This document shows, one piece after another, positions 1 to 10,625 of a stretch of DNA of 64,000 nucleotides. Each line of letters opens with the position of its first letter. Position 1 is the first letter of the stretch. Position numbers and translations under genes: made by a program. This DNA comes from Prorocentrum cordatum (lineage: Eukaryota > Sar > Dinophyceae > Prorocentrales > Prorocentraceae), in the NCBI GenBank assembly GCA_963575745.1, contig CAUYUJ010016059.1:1187349-1251348 (forward strand). The letters are read 5' to 3'. The notes under the pieces are model-generated. The model saw only the letters and a program-made list of their open reading frames with translations, had not been told where the DNA came from and made no database searches.

Positions 1-123
1 GGCCCCCACGGCGAGCAGCACCACCAGGCGGACCAGGGCGGCCTCCCGGCGCGCCGCGGGCGGCGCTGGGCTGGCCCGCGACGGCGTCGCGTTGGCAGCG
101 CGGAGGCGCCAGGCAACTGGACA

Positions 124-161
<38 letters not shown>

Positions 162-182
162 AACGGCGGCGGCGGCGGCGGC
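124..182. repeat. (GAC)n then (GGC)n microsatellite
   Basis: About a dozen GAC triplets followed by seven GGC triplets. Nothing else is seen in the first 290 bases. Confidence 0.9.
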
Positions 183-292
183 CACGGCGACCTGGGTGGG
201 TCGTTGGACGGGAGTTCACAAGTTCGTCTGCCATAGTCTGTGCCGACATGGGGGGGTTGTCCTGACAGCGTCCCTGCCGACGTCCCGGGGAA

Positions 293-1226
293 CTCTGCCA
301 ACGCATGGGGGGAGGTTCTGCCAGCGTAGGGGGGTGGCTCTGCCAGTGTAGGGGGCGGGGCTCTGCCAACGTAGGGGGGGGCCTCTGTCAACATTCTAGG
401 GTGGACGCTTTAGACGACATGCGCGATCCGAAACTCACCCAGGAGAGTTGCGAGAAACGCATGTTTTGTCCATCAGGTTCCGCGTTGCAAGAAGAAACAG
501 TCGGCATGCGAAACTCTGTAAATCTAACCCTCCGGCAACTGCCCGGACGTGGATTCTCGCACCCCGTCATGGGCCAGCTGCCCCCCATGGTTCACCGCGG
601 GGAGAGCTCCCCTCCTCCTCCTCCATCCCTGTCAACGCCTCTGCCTTCCTCCTGGTTCTCCTCGGCCTCCTGCTCCTCCTCCTTCTCCTCCTCCTCCTCC
701 TCCTCCTCCTCCTCCTCCTCCCCTCCCCTCCTCCCCCTGGTCCTCCTCCTTCTCCACTACCTCCTCCTCCTCCTCGCGTACTCATCTTGGCTCATCCATG
801 CACATTCCGGTCAAAACCTGTCGCCGCGCACCGCCGCGCACTCTGGGCATCGCTTGAGTCAAGGCTTGATGGAACAGCTGGCCCGAAGCAGGAGGATGAG
901 GAGGGAGGAGGAGGAGGAGGAGGAGGAGGAGGAGGAGGAGGAGGAGGATGTCGAGGAGGATGGCAGAGACGTTGACAGGACGGGGGCAGGGAGAGATTTA
1001 CAGAATTTTGCACGCCGACTTTGTTTTACAGAATTTCGCACGCCGGCACTGGTGAGGAAAAAAAGGAAAAAATGTTCAGACCTTTACCGGGTGAGACTCG
1101 GATCGCGCATGTCGCGCAAAGCGTCCGCCCCAGAGACCCCCCCCTTATTGGCAGAGCCCCGCCCCCTATGCCGGCAGAGCAACCCCCCTACGTTGGCAGA
1201 ACCTCCCCCCTACGTTGGCAGAGCCA
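293..1226. mobile_element. Foldback element with minisatellite inverted-repeat arms
   Basis: The left arm (about 293-440) and the right arm (about 1088-1226) are inverted copies. Each holds four or five units of about 25 bp built on CTCTGCCAACGTAGGGGG, followed by a shared block with GGACGCTTT and CGACATGCGCGATCCGA. Further inward, inverted matches continue: GCATGCGAAACTCTGTAAATCT-like blocks (left 505-527, right about 1000-1050) and CTGTCAACGCCTCTGCC (left about 627, right about 965). Both arms then run into a TCC tract (664-721 on plus; its complement GGA at 897-954). The centre (about 722-896) is single copy. Long open frames here only translate the repeats. No target-site duplication was recognised. 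Confidence 0.72.
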
Positions 1227-1325
1227 AGCCCTCGTACGGTGGCTGATGACTGCCCCACCACCCCAATGAAGAGGACTGGGGCGGAATTGTGACAGGACAT
1301 CAAACTACCGCTCTGCGACCCACCC

Positions 1326-1326
1326 A

Positions 1327-1401
<75 letters not shown>

Positions 1402-1418
1402 GGCGGCGGCGGCGGCGA
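1326..1418. repeat. (ACG)n / (ACAGCG)n / (GGC)n microsatellite
   Basis: A run of ACG triplets passes into an ACAGCG hexamer and then GGC triplets. Open frames here are poly-Thr or poly-Val artefacts. Confidence 0.9.
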
Positions 1419-1514
1419 CAACAGATCGAAGATCGAGGTTTGGGGGCGCCTGCTGCACATGTTTTGGCCTCCCGAAGCCTCCGAGGACCTCCAGGGACTT
1501 CAACCCTAGGGTTC

Positions 1515-1660
1515 CATTCTGAGCCCGTTGGGCGTCTGAGAGTCTGAGCCCGTTCGGCCGCCGAATGGACTCAAGACCGAGCCCGTTCGGCGGCCGAACG
1601 GGCCCAGTTCTACCATGTCGGAAAATAATACATTCGGCTGCCCATTCGGCGGCCGAAGGC
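1515..1660. repeat. Short palindromic repeat built on CCCGTTCGGC-GCCGAA
   Basis: Four variants of a palindromic word occur within about 150 bp. The best is at 1581-1603: GCCCGTTCGG, three central bases, then CCGAACGGGC, i.e. perfect 10-bp arms. Neighbours at about 1545-1566 and 1634-1660 are imperfect copies. Confidence 0.7.
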
Positions 1661-2523
1661 GCTCAGGCGCCGCCCGAGCTCCGAAGGAAACCTTGGGGTC
1701 GGGGGTCCGCTGAGATCCGGGCGTTGCATCACTCTGGACGCTTTCGCTCGATTTCGGGCCCCTGGGAACCTGGCGGATCGATCCCGCTCGAGGAATGCCG
1801 CAGAGAGTGTGATTCCTCACGATGTTTCGTTTCTTCTCGCGACGTCGCGTATCGTCGGACCTCAAGGTCGGGTTCTTTGGATGCTTTTTGGGGCGAGCTT
1901 TCCTGGTTCTCGCGTCTCTTCAAAGGGACTGGGCCCGTGCGCGGCCCCGAGGGCCCCGAGGGCCCCGTTCCCGTCCGTTCACACTTCGAAGCCCGTTTGC
2001 GGGCCCGGCGGCCCCGATCCCGTCCATCGCCACCGCCTCGGTTGCTGAATTGCGACCGCATGGCGTTGCATTCGCATTGCATATCATTGCGTTGCATGTG
2101 CATGGCTTTGCAATTGCATTGCACTGTAAGCGCGTCTTGCCGCACACTGGCTTGCACCATACAGATTGCACCACATGGATTCCACAGCGTAGGTTGCGCC
2201 GCGTTGACAGCACCAGCTGGATCGCACCTATGGATTGCAGGAATTGCTGTTTGGGGCCCGCGCCAACCAACATCGTCTTGAATATGTCGGCCCTGTCAGC
2301 CTTTCCGGGACTGGCTGGGCGCCCTCGCGGCCACAGCTGGAACCCCCTCGAGACTGCGGGCGGCACGCACCTCGCGGGGGTCCTGGGGCGCTCTGGAGAC
2401 CCAGGGCCCTAGCACCGTTCGGCACGAGAGACCCGAGCCGACACGCTCTTCATCCGGCTGGGCCTCCCCGTTGCTGGCCGTAGGCCTGTCGAATCTAACG
2501 ACCTGAGACTCAAAAAAGAAACC
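1661..2523. other. Mostly unique stretch with a GCATTGC minisatellite
   Basis: No gene is supported. At about 2058-2135 there are roughly eight imperfect copies of TTGCATTGCA-type words, and related TTGCACCA words continue to about 2240. Confidence 0.5.
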
Positions 2524-2572
2524 ATCGTCGTCGTGGTCGTTCGTCGTCGTCGTCGTCGTCGCCACTTGCCGT

Positions 2573-2613
<41 letters not shown>
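2524..2613. repeat. (TCG)n microsatellite
   Basis: Two runs of TCG triplets are separated by a short non-repeat. The flank to 2861 shows nothing recognisable. Confidence 0.9.
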
Positions 2614-2614
<1 letters not shown>

Positions 2615-2861
2615 TTGTCCGTTTTTTCCTCGCCTTGCGCTGGGCGCTGGAGAGAAGCCCTGGGATGAGGTCGAGAGGTCCAGGGGCGCACGCCACAAAA
2701 ACAAGTAGCTGGGACAGGAGGACACGCGCCAGACCCAGAGGAGCGACGCTCCACCACGGTGGGGGGGGATGGGCATGCCAGCAGCGGCGGCGAGGAGAGA
2801 CGATGCCCCAAGGTCTCACACTGCAGCCGCCCAGGCTAAATAGAAAAATAATGAACGACCA

Positions 2862-2954
2862 AGGAGGAGGAGGAGGAGGAGGAGGAGGAGGAGGAGGAGG
2901 AGGAGGAGGAGGAGGAGGAGGAGGAGGAGGAGAAGGGGGAAGAGGAGGAGGAGG
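2862..2954. repeat. (GGA)n microsatellite
   Basis: About thirty GGA triplets with a few interruptions. This class also sits at the LINE boundaries (26110-26173, 22958-23104, 32706-32735), so it could mark an old insertion tail, but no LINE coding sequence is visible beside it. Confidence 0.9.
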
Positions 2955-3047
2955 AAAGAAGCGGAGGCGGAGGAGCCTCCATCCTCTCCTCGGAAGCGGA
3001 AGTGGAAGGGGAGGGCCACAACAACGGAGTCTGCGACGACAGCGACC

Positions 3048-3480
3048 GTCGACGAGTACGGCGACGACCACCACCACCACCAAGACCACATCGACGACCA
3101 CCCCGTCGACGACGACGACGGCGACGACGTCGACGACGACGACGGCGTCGACGACGACGACAACGTCGACGACGACGACAACCACGACGTCGACGACGAC
3201 GTCGACGACGACGGCGACCAGCAGCGGCGGGCAGCGGCGGGCAGCGGCGGCGCGCCGCCGCGCTGCCCGCCGGCCACGCCGCTGCGCCGGCGCCACCCCG
3301 CCCGGCGCCGGCCGGCCTCCAGATTGGGAGGGCTGGGGCGGCCGCCCGCCAAGGCCGCCGCGGCCGTCGGCGCCGCCGCCGTGGCGTCACCGTCGCCGTC
3401 GACGTCGTCCTTGTGGTTGCCGCCGCCGTCGTGGTCGCTGCCGCCGTCGTAGTCGCTGAGGCTATCGTCGACACCGTCAT
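3048..3480. repeat. (CGA)n microsatellite and GC-rich low-complexity DNA
   Basis: CGA/GAC triplets with ACC and GTC interruptions run to about 3222. Three copies of a GCAGCGGCGG decamer and irregular GCC/GTC-rich DNA follow. Long poly-Thr, poly-Arg and poly-Ser frames are artefacts. Confidence 0.85.
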
Positions 3481-3489
3481 CGTGGTCGT

Positions 3490-3865
3490 CCCCCGTCCCG
3501 TCCCCCCGATCTCTCAACCTGCTCTCTCCCATCCGTGCTGTCTCTCCCCCTCTGTTTGCCCTCCCTCCTCGTCCTCCTCCCTCCCCTCTTCCTACCATTC
3601 ACCCGTCTGCCCTCTGCATCTCCTCGCTTTCTCCTCCTCGTCACCATCCCCTTCTCATCCCTGGGCTCCTCCTCCTTCCTCCTACCCCGCCGCCATTATG
3701 TTTGCTCCCTCCTCCTCATCATCGCCGTCCCTCCTCTTCCTCCTCATCCTCCTCGCTCGTCCCTCCTCCTCCGCCCCCTCTCCTCCTGCTCTCTCCCGCT
3801 CCTCCTCCTGCTGCTCGTCATCCTGCCCCCCTTCCTCCTCCACCCTCCCCTTTCGTTCTGGTCGC
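3490..3865. repeat. Polypyrimidine tract (CT/TCC-rich)
   Basis: The plus strand is almost purely C and T for about 370 bases, with no clear period. Similar tracts lie at 10.39-10.62, 60.24-60.61, 62.07-62.50 and 62.88-63.13 kb. The following 3866-4089 is unique and unassigned. Confidence 0.75.
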
Positions 3866-4089
3866 GCCCCTGCGGCGGGCGTTCCTGGTGAGCCTGAGGA
3901 CCTCCCAAACGATGGGCAGCCCGAAGAAGGTGAAGCCCGTTTCCTCGGGAGAATGACGAAACAAAAAGTCGGGCAGGGAGTATAATTGCGCGTGTAGAGA
4001 CATCCGCCTCCGTGCCCTTGAGGCACAGGTTGAAATATCCTCAGGTCCTTGGCCGAAGTCCTTAAGCCTCAGCCCTCGACCCTGAGGGT

Positions 4090-4510
4090 TCCTTCCAGGG
4101 GCCCAGACGGTGGGTGAACGCTTGCTTGGTTCCAGATATTCGCACATCCAAAGCAAAGAAGCATTGGAAGCATCAGTCGTTACGCTGGATGTGCGAGTAC
4201 TGGGGGCCAAGCGGGCGCTCACTTACAATCCCGAAGATCGGGAACCAAGCGGATGAACGTATGAACCGGATCCACATGTTCACCCGCTTGGTTCCCAATG
4301 CTCGGGAGGCCCAGTGCTTGGTCCTGACCCTCCCGAATATTTGGAACCAAGCGGGTGCAGATCGAAGGGGGTCAAAACGTCCACCAGCTTGGTTCCCAAT
4401 ACTCGGCAGGCTCAGGTCCAAAATGTTAACCCACCTGGTTCCAAAGGCCCCCCGAAAATCAGGAATCTAGCGGGTGAACAGTTGAGGTGGTCCGAATGTT
4501 CACCCGCCGT
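4090..4510. repeat. Tandem palindromic repeat, about 100-bp unit, array 1
   Basis: Each unit pairs TTCACCCGCTTGGTTCCCAA, then a CTCGGGAGG word, with the inverted partner CTCCCGAATATT and GGAACCAAGCGGGTG. Unit starts are recognisable near 4120, 4280, 4379 and 4427. The arms let every unit, and neighbouring units, fold into hairpins. Related arrays lie at 6110-6330 (decayed) and 6850-7150. Confidence 0.72.
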
Positions 4511-5000
4511 CATACAACTTCTCTTGGGGGAGGGCGGATGGGGGGGGGGCTGGCGAAAGAAAGAAAACGCGCGTGGCCGCAAAGACAAACAACGCCGCAC
4601 AAAAACGCAACCGCTGCAAGGCGAAGGCCACGTACACTCGCGCCCAGGATACTGTGAGTTGGCAGTCGCGCCTCGTGCCAGATCCTAAAGAGCAAGAACG
4701 CGTCGGCTTTGGCGCTGGGCTCGTGGCTGCTACCCCGAATGGTTTGAGCGACAATGCAGTTTAGTAAAAATGGCAGCCGACGACATGGGCAGGTAGAGGA
4801 AACGAGGGGGATGACAAAAAAACAGAAAACAGCAGAAACAATGATCCAGTCGAGCCTTTTCCTGCATGGCCCTGTGGGCATGGAATTCGAGGCGGGCCCC
4901 AAGTGTTGGAACAACGCCCGGGCGCGCAATGGTCCGAACCGGGCTACCCCTCCCCGCGACCGCCAGCCCCTGCCTGGCTGCGCGAGGGCGCCGCGGGGGC
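4511..5000. other. Unique stretch, nothing recognised
   Basis: No repeat, splice-flanked exon or protein similarity is visible. Confidence 0.4.
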
Positions 5001-5005
5001 ACCTA

Positions 5006-5163
5006 TTACCAGCCTCGAACGTATCCCTATCCTTAAGATTGACACGCCAAAAGGCGATGACAATCTTAGGGATTCGCCCTCAAAAAATAAGGGAATCCCC
5101 AAGATTGGCATCGTGATGAGGAGGTGCCCAGCGTAGGGATAGGGATATGTTCCAGGCTGGTAA
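5006..5163. mobile_element. MITE, 158 bp, with 5-bp target-site duplication
   Basis: The left end reads TTACCAGCCTCGAACGTATC and the complement of the right end reads TTACCAGCCTGGAACATATC. The match extends about 30 bp with three mismatches. The element is flanked by perfect direct copies of ACCTA (5001-5005 and 5164-5168), as expected for a target-site duplication. The interior folds further: AAGATTG/CAATCTT and GCC-AAAA-GGC around 5037-5070, then GGGATTC/GAATCCC around 5073-5100. There is no coding capacity, so it would be non-autonomous. The transposase family is not known; the 5-bp duplication is seen directly. Confidence 0.8.
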
Positions 5164-5364
5164 ACCTACCCCTGCAGGGCAAAGGCGGGGGAAAGCGACC
5201 CGAAGGCCCGACTCGGCCTCCCGGGCCGATTTTTTTCCAACAAAGCATCTTCTCGCAACCACACAAAGTTAATATACCCTCTGGTCTGCAAGCGCCGGAC
5301 TATAGACGCAAATGTAAAGAGGGGCTAAGCTACAGCACGTGCAGGACTTGTATCCATGTGCCGT

Positions 5365-5430
5365 CCTGGGGCGAGGCGAGGAGAGGAGAGGCGAGGCCTC
5401 CCGGGGCGAGGCGAGGAGAGGCGAGCAGAA
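5365..5430. repeat. GGCGAGGCGAGGAGA minisatellite
   Basis: Two long and several short copies of a GGCGAGGCGAGGAGA word. The following 5431-6110 is unique with no supported gene. Confidence 0.7.
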
Positions 5431-6109
5431 GGCGATCTAACGGCTGCCTGCCCCCAGAAAAAAAACACGATGGGAAAACCCGGGGGGGACTCTCCCACCA
5501 GGTGTAAGCGGCTTTCCCATGACTCTTTTGAGGATTACCCACGTGGAGCGCCCAATTGCACCCCACTCGGAGGCCCACTGAGGGCAACCTCTGGCTGATT
5601 TCTCTTCTGCTTCCCCCTCCTTTTCCCGACGGGCGGCCACCTCGCATCGCGCAGGCCCCGCGAGATGCGAGACGGCCGAGCGCGGCGGGGGGCGCGTTTG
5701 ACCGCCAGTCTGACTTAGGACACGTGTCCCCTGCAGCCCGCGCAAGCGAGGTCGTCTCGCCGCTCAGGCCGACGTTGCAAGGAAGCCTCGACCAGGAACC
5801 CAAGTTAAAGCTAGAGTTCATGTGCCATCGAGTACTTCCTTCATCTTAGACCCGTGGAGATTCACCATTGCAGGAATAATTCTTCCCTCTAGATTAAGCC
5901 CCAACTGCAGCCGGAATGCGTTGGGGAGGACGGCCTTTGCATTCATGATGGCATATGCTGTTGATGCTGGTGGCAATGCTGGCGATACCTGTCGAAGCAG
6001 AATTCTGATAATGATAAGGGCGCTTAGAATACAAAACCCCTGCCAGGGGGCGACGCCGGGACTCCCCTTGCATCACCTCCACCAGGGCTCCCCCCTAGCC
6101 GCTTCCCCC

Positions 6110-6330
6110 ACGAGAAGTTCTAGGACGCTTGGTTCCCAGTTCTCGCCAGGCTCAGGGGAGAGCATGGTGGAAGCTATGATGCTTCTTTGAGTTCTGGGCC
6201 GGCTCATGATGCCAGTCCCTGCCCACCCCGCCCCGTCTCCAGGGACTTCGCATCCCCCTGTGATGGTGGGCTGTGATGGTGGGGATGGGACCCCCCACAT
6301 GTCCACTCGCTTTGTCCCCAATTTTTTCTG
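6110..6330. repeat. Decayed copies of the palindromic 100-bp repeat
   Basis: ACGCTTGGTTCCCAGTTCTC at about 6126 and CCACTCGCTTTGTCCCCAA at about 6302 match the arm of the 4.1-4.5 kb array. Nothing recognisable lies in 6331-6849. Confidence 0.5.
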
Positions 6331-6849
6331 GCAAGGCGACAGAGATGCACCACTGGAATTCCTAAAACACTTCGGTCAGGAATCCAACTCCTATCGAGCA
6401 CAACCCTGAACTGCCGGATGTTATATATATCTGACTCTGAGCACCGTGCACTAACACGAAAACTTAAAGTCCGACATTCTGCTGGGGCGGGCCGCAAGCC
6501 ACAAGAGCAGGCTTCAAAACGCGGATGCCGCCACACACCTAAAGCCGAATTCAAAGAAAAGTAACGATTTTCCCCCCAGCACCAGGAGAAGGAAGCAGGA
6601 GGAGGGCGAACGGGAGGACGAGGAGGAGAGGAGGGGAACACTGGCCCGCGCGCATAAAACGACACTGAGAATGCCCAGCGTGGACTCGTCGTCCGAACGG
6701 CTGGCACGTCCGGCACCGACATAGTGACACCACGATGCCCAGGGGGGGGAGGAGGGAGGGAGGAGGGAGGAGGAAGAAAGGGGCGAAACAGAGGACACTA
6801 AAATAATACCATAGTCGAGAGTCCCCAATAGTCGAGAGGCCCAGGGCCG

Positions 6850-7150
6850 AGCTCTGGGCCTCCGAGTATCGGAGGCCAGGCGGGTGATCATTCAAAGGGG
6901 TCCAGATGTGCCCCCGCTTAGTCCCCAGTGCCGGGTAGGCCCCGGGCTTGGTCCCGACCCTCCCGAATATTGGGAGCCAAGCGGATGCACAGTTCAGGGG
7001 GTCCAAACGTTCACCCGTTTGGCTCCCAATGCTCGGGAGGCTCAGGGCCAAGCCCTGGGCCTCCGGAGTGTTGTCAACCAAGCGGGTCAACATTTAAGGG
7101 CGTCTGCATGTTCACCAGCTTGGCTCCCAATATTCGGGAGGCTCAGGTGG
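6850..7150. repeat. Tandem palindromic repeat, about 100-bp unit, array 2
   Basis: Three units start near 6909, 7012 and 7111 (spacing 103 and 99 bp). They carry the same CGCTTGGCTCCCAAT...CTCGGGAGG arm and inverted CCTCCCGAATATTGGGAGCC partner as the array at 4.1-4.5 kb. Confidence 0.75.
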
Positions 7151-7287
7151 GGACCACAAGACCCCAGAGGCTGCAAAACTGCCTCCAGGAGGCCCCCGAA
7201 AAGCCTCGACGAGACCCCAACAAACAGACACGAGGCCTCAGACCCACAACCAAGGCACGGTGGTGGGATGGGTCGAAGGCCGTTAGA

Positions 7288-9212
7288 CCTGGCCCGGCAC
7301 AGAAACGGAAAGAGCGCTGCAGCAACAGAAACCGAAATGACTCACACCACCGTTCGTACCGGGAGCCTTGGCGTTGAGAGCTGGTTACGTCACCCCTCGC
7401 TCTTGGGAGCCTTGGGGTTCAGAGATTGTTGCGTTGCCGCCCGTTCCTGAGCCTTGGCTGGGCCTTGGTGTCAGGAACTTGTTACGTCACCGCTCTCTGC
7501 TGGGAGCCTTGGTCTTATCAGCTTGTTTACGTCACCGTTCGCTCTTGGAAGCCTTGGTGTGAAGAGCTTTTTGCATTACCGATTGCTCTTGGCGTCTCTG
7601 GGCCTTCGTGGGAGTCCTATTGGGGCCCTTTTCGGGCTCTCCTGGTGGCCTCTTGGGGGCCTCTTGGGGGCCTCTTGGGGCTTCTTGGGGGTCTGTGGGG
7701 GCCTCCTGGGAGCGCCTTGGGGCGAAAGGCTAGACGTTCGGGTTCGTGGTCCCCCTCTTGGGGCCGTCTTGGGGCTTTCGTGGGCCGTCTTGAGCGTCTC
7801 TTGGGCTGTCTTGGGGCCCTCTTGGGCCGTTTGGAGGGCCTCTGGGGAGCCTCCTGGGCCGTCTTGAGGCGGTCTTGGGGGCCTCTTGGGCCGTCTTCAA
7901 CGCAGTGAAAGCCGAAAACCCGTGTATGCTAAAAATGCGCCTTTTCCCATAAGAAATCAATGATTTTCGCCTCCCGGCGGCCTCTTGGGACGCCTCTTGG
8001 GGGCCTCTTGGGGCTTCTTGGGGCGCTCTGAGGGCCTCCTGGGAGCGTCTTGGGGCGAAAGGCTAGACTTTTCGGTTCGTGGTCCCCCTCTTGGGGCCGT
8101 CTTGGCGCCCTCTTGGGCCGTCTTGAGCGCCTCTTGGGCAGTCTTGGGGCCCTCTTGAGCCGTTTTGGGGGCCTCTTGGGAGCCTCTTGGGCCGTCTCGG
8201 GGCGGTCTTGGGGGCCTCTTGGGCCGTCTCGTCAACGCCGTGAAAGCCGACAAAGCGCATATGCTAAAAATATACGTTTCCCGTGGAAAATCTATGATTT
8301 CGGCCTCTTGGGGGCCCTCTTGGGACGACCCTTGGACGCCTCTTGGGGGCCTCTTGGGCCGTCTTGGGCGGTCTTGGGCTCTCTTGGAGCGCTCTTGGGC
8401 CGTCTTGGGAGGAAACCCGAAAAACATGCAAAAACCCGAGGGGAAACCCGAAAACGGCCATTAACGCCCAAATGGGCACGCTACCCCCCTCCCCTGGAAC
8501 CCCTCCCTTTAGGGCTTCGCCCACACCAGAACGTCATCACTCGTACCTCGCTCTTTCCGTTACCTGGCCCGGCACAGAAACGGAAAGAGCGCTTCAGAAA
8601 GAGAAACCGAAATTACTCACACCACCGTTCGCACTGGGAGCCTTGGCGTTGAGAGCTTGTTACGTCACCCCTCGCTCTTGGGAGCCTTGGTGTGCAGAGA
8701 TTGTTGCGTTGCCGCCTGTTCCTGAGCCTTGGCTGGGCGTTGTTGTCAGGAACTTGTTACGTCACCGCTCTCTGCTGGGAGCCTTGGTCTTATCAGCTTG
8801 TTTACGTCACCGGTCGCTCTTGGGAGCCTTGGCGTGAAGAGCTTTTTGTGGTACCGATCACTCTTTATTTGGCGTCTCTGGGCCTTCTTGGGAGTCCTAT
8901 TGGGGCCTTTTCAGCCTCTTCGGCTTGGGGGGCTCGGGGGGCCTCCTGGGAGCTTCGTGGGGCGAAAGGCTAGACTTTTCGGTTCGTGGTCCCCCTCTTG
9001 GGGCCGTCTTGGCGCCGTCTTGGGCCGTCTTGGGCGCCTCTTGGGCCGTCTTGGGGCCCTCTTGGGCCGTTTTGGGGGCCTCTTGGGAGCCTCTTGGGCC
9101 GTCTCTGGGCGGTCTTTAGGGCCTCTTGGACCGTCTTCAACGCCGTGAAAGTCGAAAAACCTCGTATGCTAAAAATGTACATTTCCCAATAGGAACTCAA
9201 TGATTTTGGCCC
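7288..9212. repeat. Nested tandem duplication, about 1.28-kb unit
   Basis: The segment from 7291 (GGCCCGGCACAGAAACGGAA) recurs from 8566 with high identity for about 330 bp, an offset of 1275. Inside it is a roughly 46-bp minisatellite (GTTACGTCACCGCTC...GGGAGCCTTGG) in four or five copies per unit. It is followed by degenerate GGCCGTCTTGGGGCCTCTTGG repeats. A second sub-unit starting at GAAAGGCTAGAC occurs near 7729, 8057 and 8964. Each copy ends in an AT-rich core of about 80 bp with TATGCTAAAAAT (7891-7970, 8224-8305, 9131-9212). The long frames rich in GPSWGxLG or PKTAQEAP are translations of this repeat. Confidence 0.8.
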
Positions 9213-9306
9213 TCTCTTCCTCCTTCTCCTCCTCCTCCTCCTCCTCCTCCTCCTCCTCCTCCTCCTCCTCCTCCTCCTCCGCCTCCTCCTCCTCCTCCTC
9301 CTCCTC
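9213..9306. repeat. (TCC)n microsatellite
   Basis: About thirty TCC triplets, directly abutting an AT-rich core of the CCAAGACGG family on each side. Confidence 0.92.
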
Positions 9307-9337
9307 CCCCGTCCTCCAGGAAGGCCCGAAAGGGCCA

Positions 9338-9760
9338 AATTCATTGAATTGCCTAAGGTGTTTCAAGGATTGTGGCTTTTGCTTCTTTTCAGCTCTCCGA
9401 CGGCCCAAAACGGCCCAAGAGGCCCCGAAAATTGCCCCCAGAGCGCCCGAGAGGCCTCCAAGATGCCCCCATGACAGCCCAGGAGACCCCATGACAGCCC
9501 AAGACGGCCCAAAAGAGGCCCCAAGACGGCCCAAGAGGCCCCCAAGACGCCCAAGATGGCCTCCAGAACGGCCAAGATGGCCTCCAAGATGCTTCCAAGA
9601 CGGCGAAGGAGGCCTTCAAGACGGCGAAGGTGGCCCCAAAATGTACCCAAGACGGCCCCAGATGGCCTGAAGATGGCCTGAGACTGTCCAAAGGCCCGCC
9701 ATAGGCCTCCAACGCGGCCCAAGACCCTTCCAAGACGTTCCCCAGGAGGCCCGGAAATGT
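9338..9760. repeat. CCAAGACGG/CCAAGAGGCC repeat, plus orientation
   Basis: An AT-rich lead-in (9338-9405, ending TTGCTTCTTTTCAG) is followed by many 9-12-bp words of the types CCAAGACGGC and CCAAGAGGCC, in the opposite orientation to the 7.3-9.2 kb block. The following 9761-9996 is unique, with short repeats of GAAACCCACTCGGGG type. Confidence 0.75.
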
Positions 9761-9996
9761 GTAAACCACCTGGTCCGATAGCTCGCCCGACTCCGTGTTC
9801 CCCGAAGGTTTTCGAAACCCACTCGGGGAACGCGTGGCCCGATAGCTTGGCCAAGCTCAAACCCGACGTTCGGCCACGCATGCGATTCCAAAAAGGCAGG
9901 GGGCGGCGGTGATTCGCCGTAGGCGTCTTCGATAACGGCACAAACGTAAACTTTTTTAGAACAGGCAGAGAAATGGAACGGCAATTATGTTGTGTG

Positions 9997-10282
9997 TGAG
10001 ACGCAGAGGTGCACAGGGAGACAGAGACGCAGAAACAGAGCGAGAGAGAAAGCAGGATAGCGAGAGAAAGGGAGAGAGAAAGAGAGAGAGAGAAAGAGAG
10101 AAAGAGAAACAGTGGAAGGGAGAGCGAGATAGATAGAGAGAAACATTGGAGGGAGACAGAGACGCAGAGACAGAGAGAGAGAGAGAAAAAAAAACGATAG
10201 CGAGAGAGAGGGAGAGAGGGAGAGCGAAAGAGAGAAAGAGAGAGAGACATTGGAGGTAGACATAGACGCAGAGACACATAAC

Positions 10283-10344
<62 letters not shown>

Positions 10345-10350
10345 AACAAC
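9997..10350. repeat. (GA)n-rich microsatellite with higher-order repeats
   Basis: GA-rich DNA in which an ACATTGGAGG...GACGCAGAGACA motif recurs near 10010, 10142 and 10249, giving a loose period of about 110-120 bp. Confidence 0.85.
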
Positions 10351-10379
10351 CAAGACTCCGACGGTTGGACCCCACCTGA

Positions 10380-10625
10380 TAATCTGTTTAGCTTACCCGT
10401 TGCCCTTTCCTCCTCCCCCTGGCGGAAACCCTCTCCTCTCGCCCTCTGCACTGCCCTCTCTTCCTCATTCTATTCCTCTTCCTACTTCTCCTCCTCCTCC
10501 TCCTCCTCCTCCTCCTCCTCCTCCTCCTCCTCCTCCTCCTCTCGCGCCACCTCCTCCTCGTCGTCGCCCTCCCCCATGCCCCCCTTCCCTCCTCATCCTC
10601 CTGCTTCTTTTCCATGTGCACCTCC
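10380..10625. repeat. Polypyrimidine tract with (TCC)n core
   Basis: C/T-rich DNA with an uninterrupted TCC run at 10488-10542. It lies just past the 3' end of the helicase exon. The intervening 10626-10834 is GC-rich and unassigned. Confidence 0.85.

Noticed and set aside
7400-9500. Long open frames encoding GPSWGxLG and PKTAQEAP proteins
   Set aside because: They translate the degenerate CCAAGACGG/CCAAGAGGCC repeat in several frames and on both strands. There is no codon bias, no domain and no splice context.
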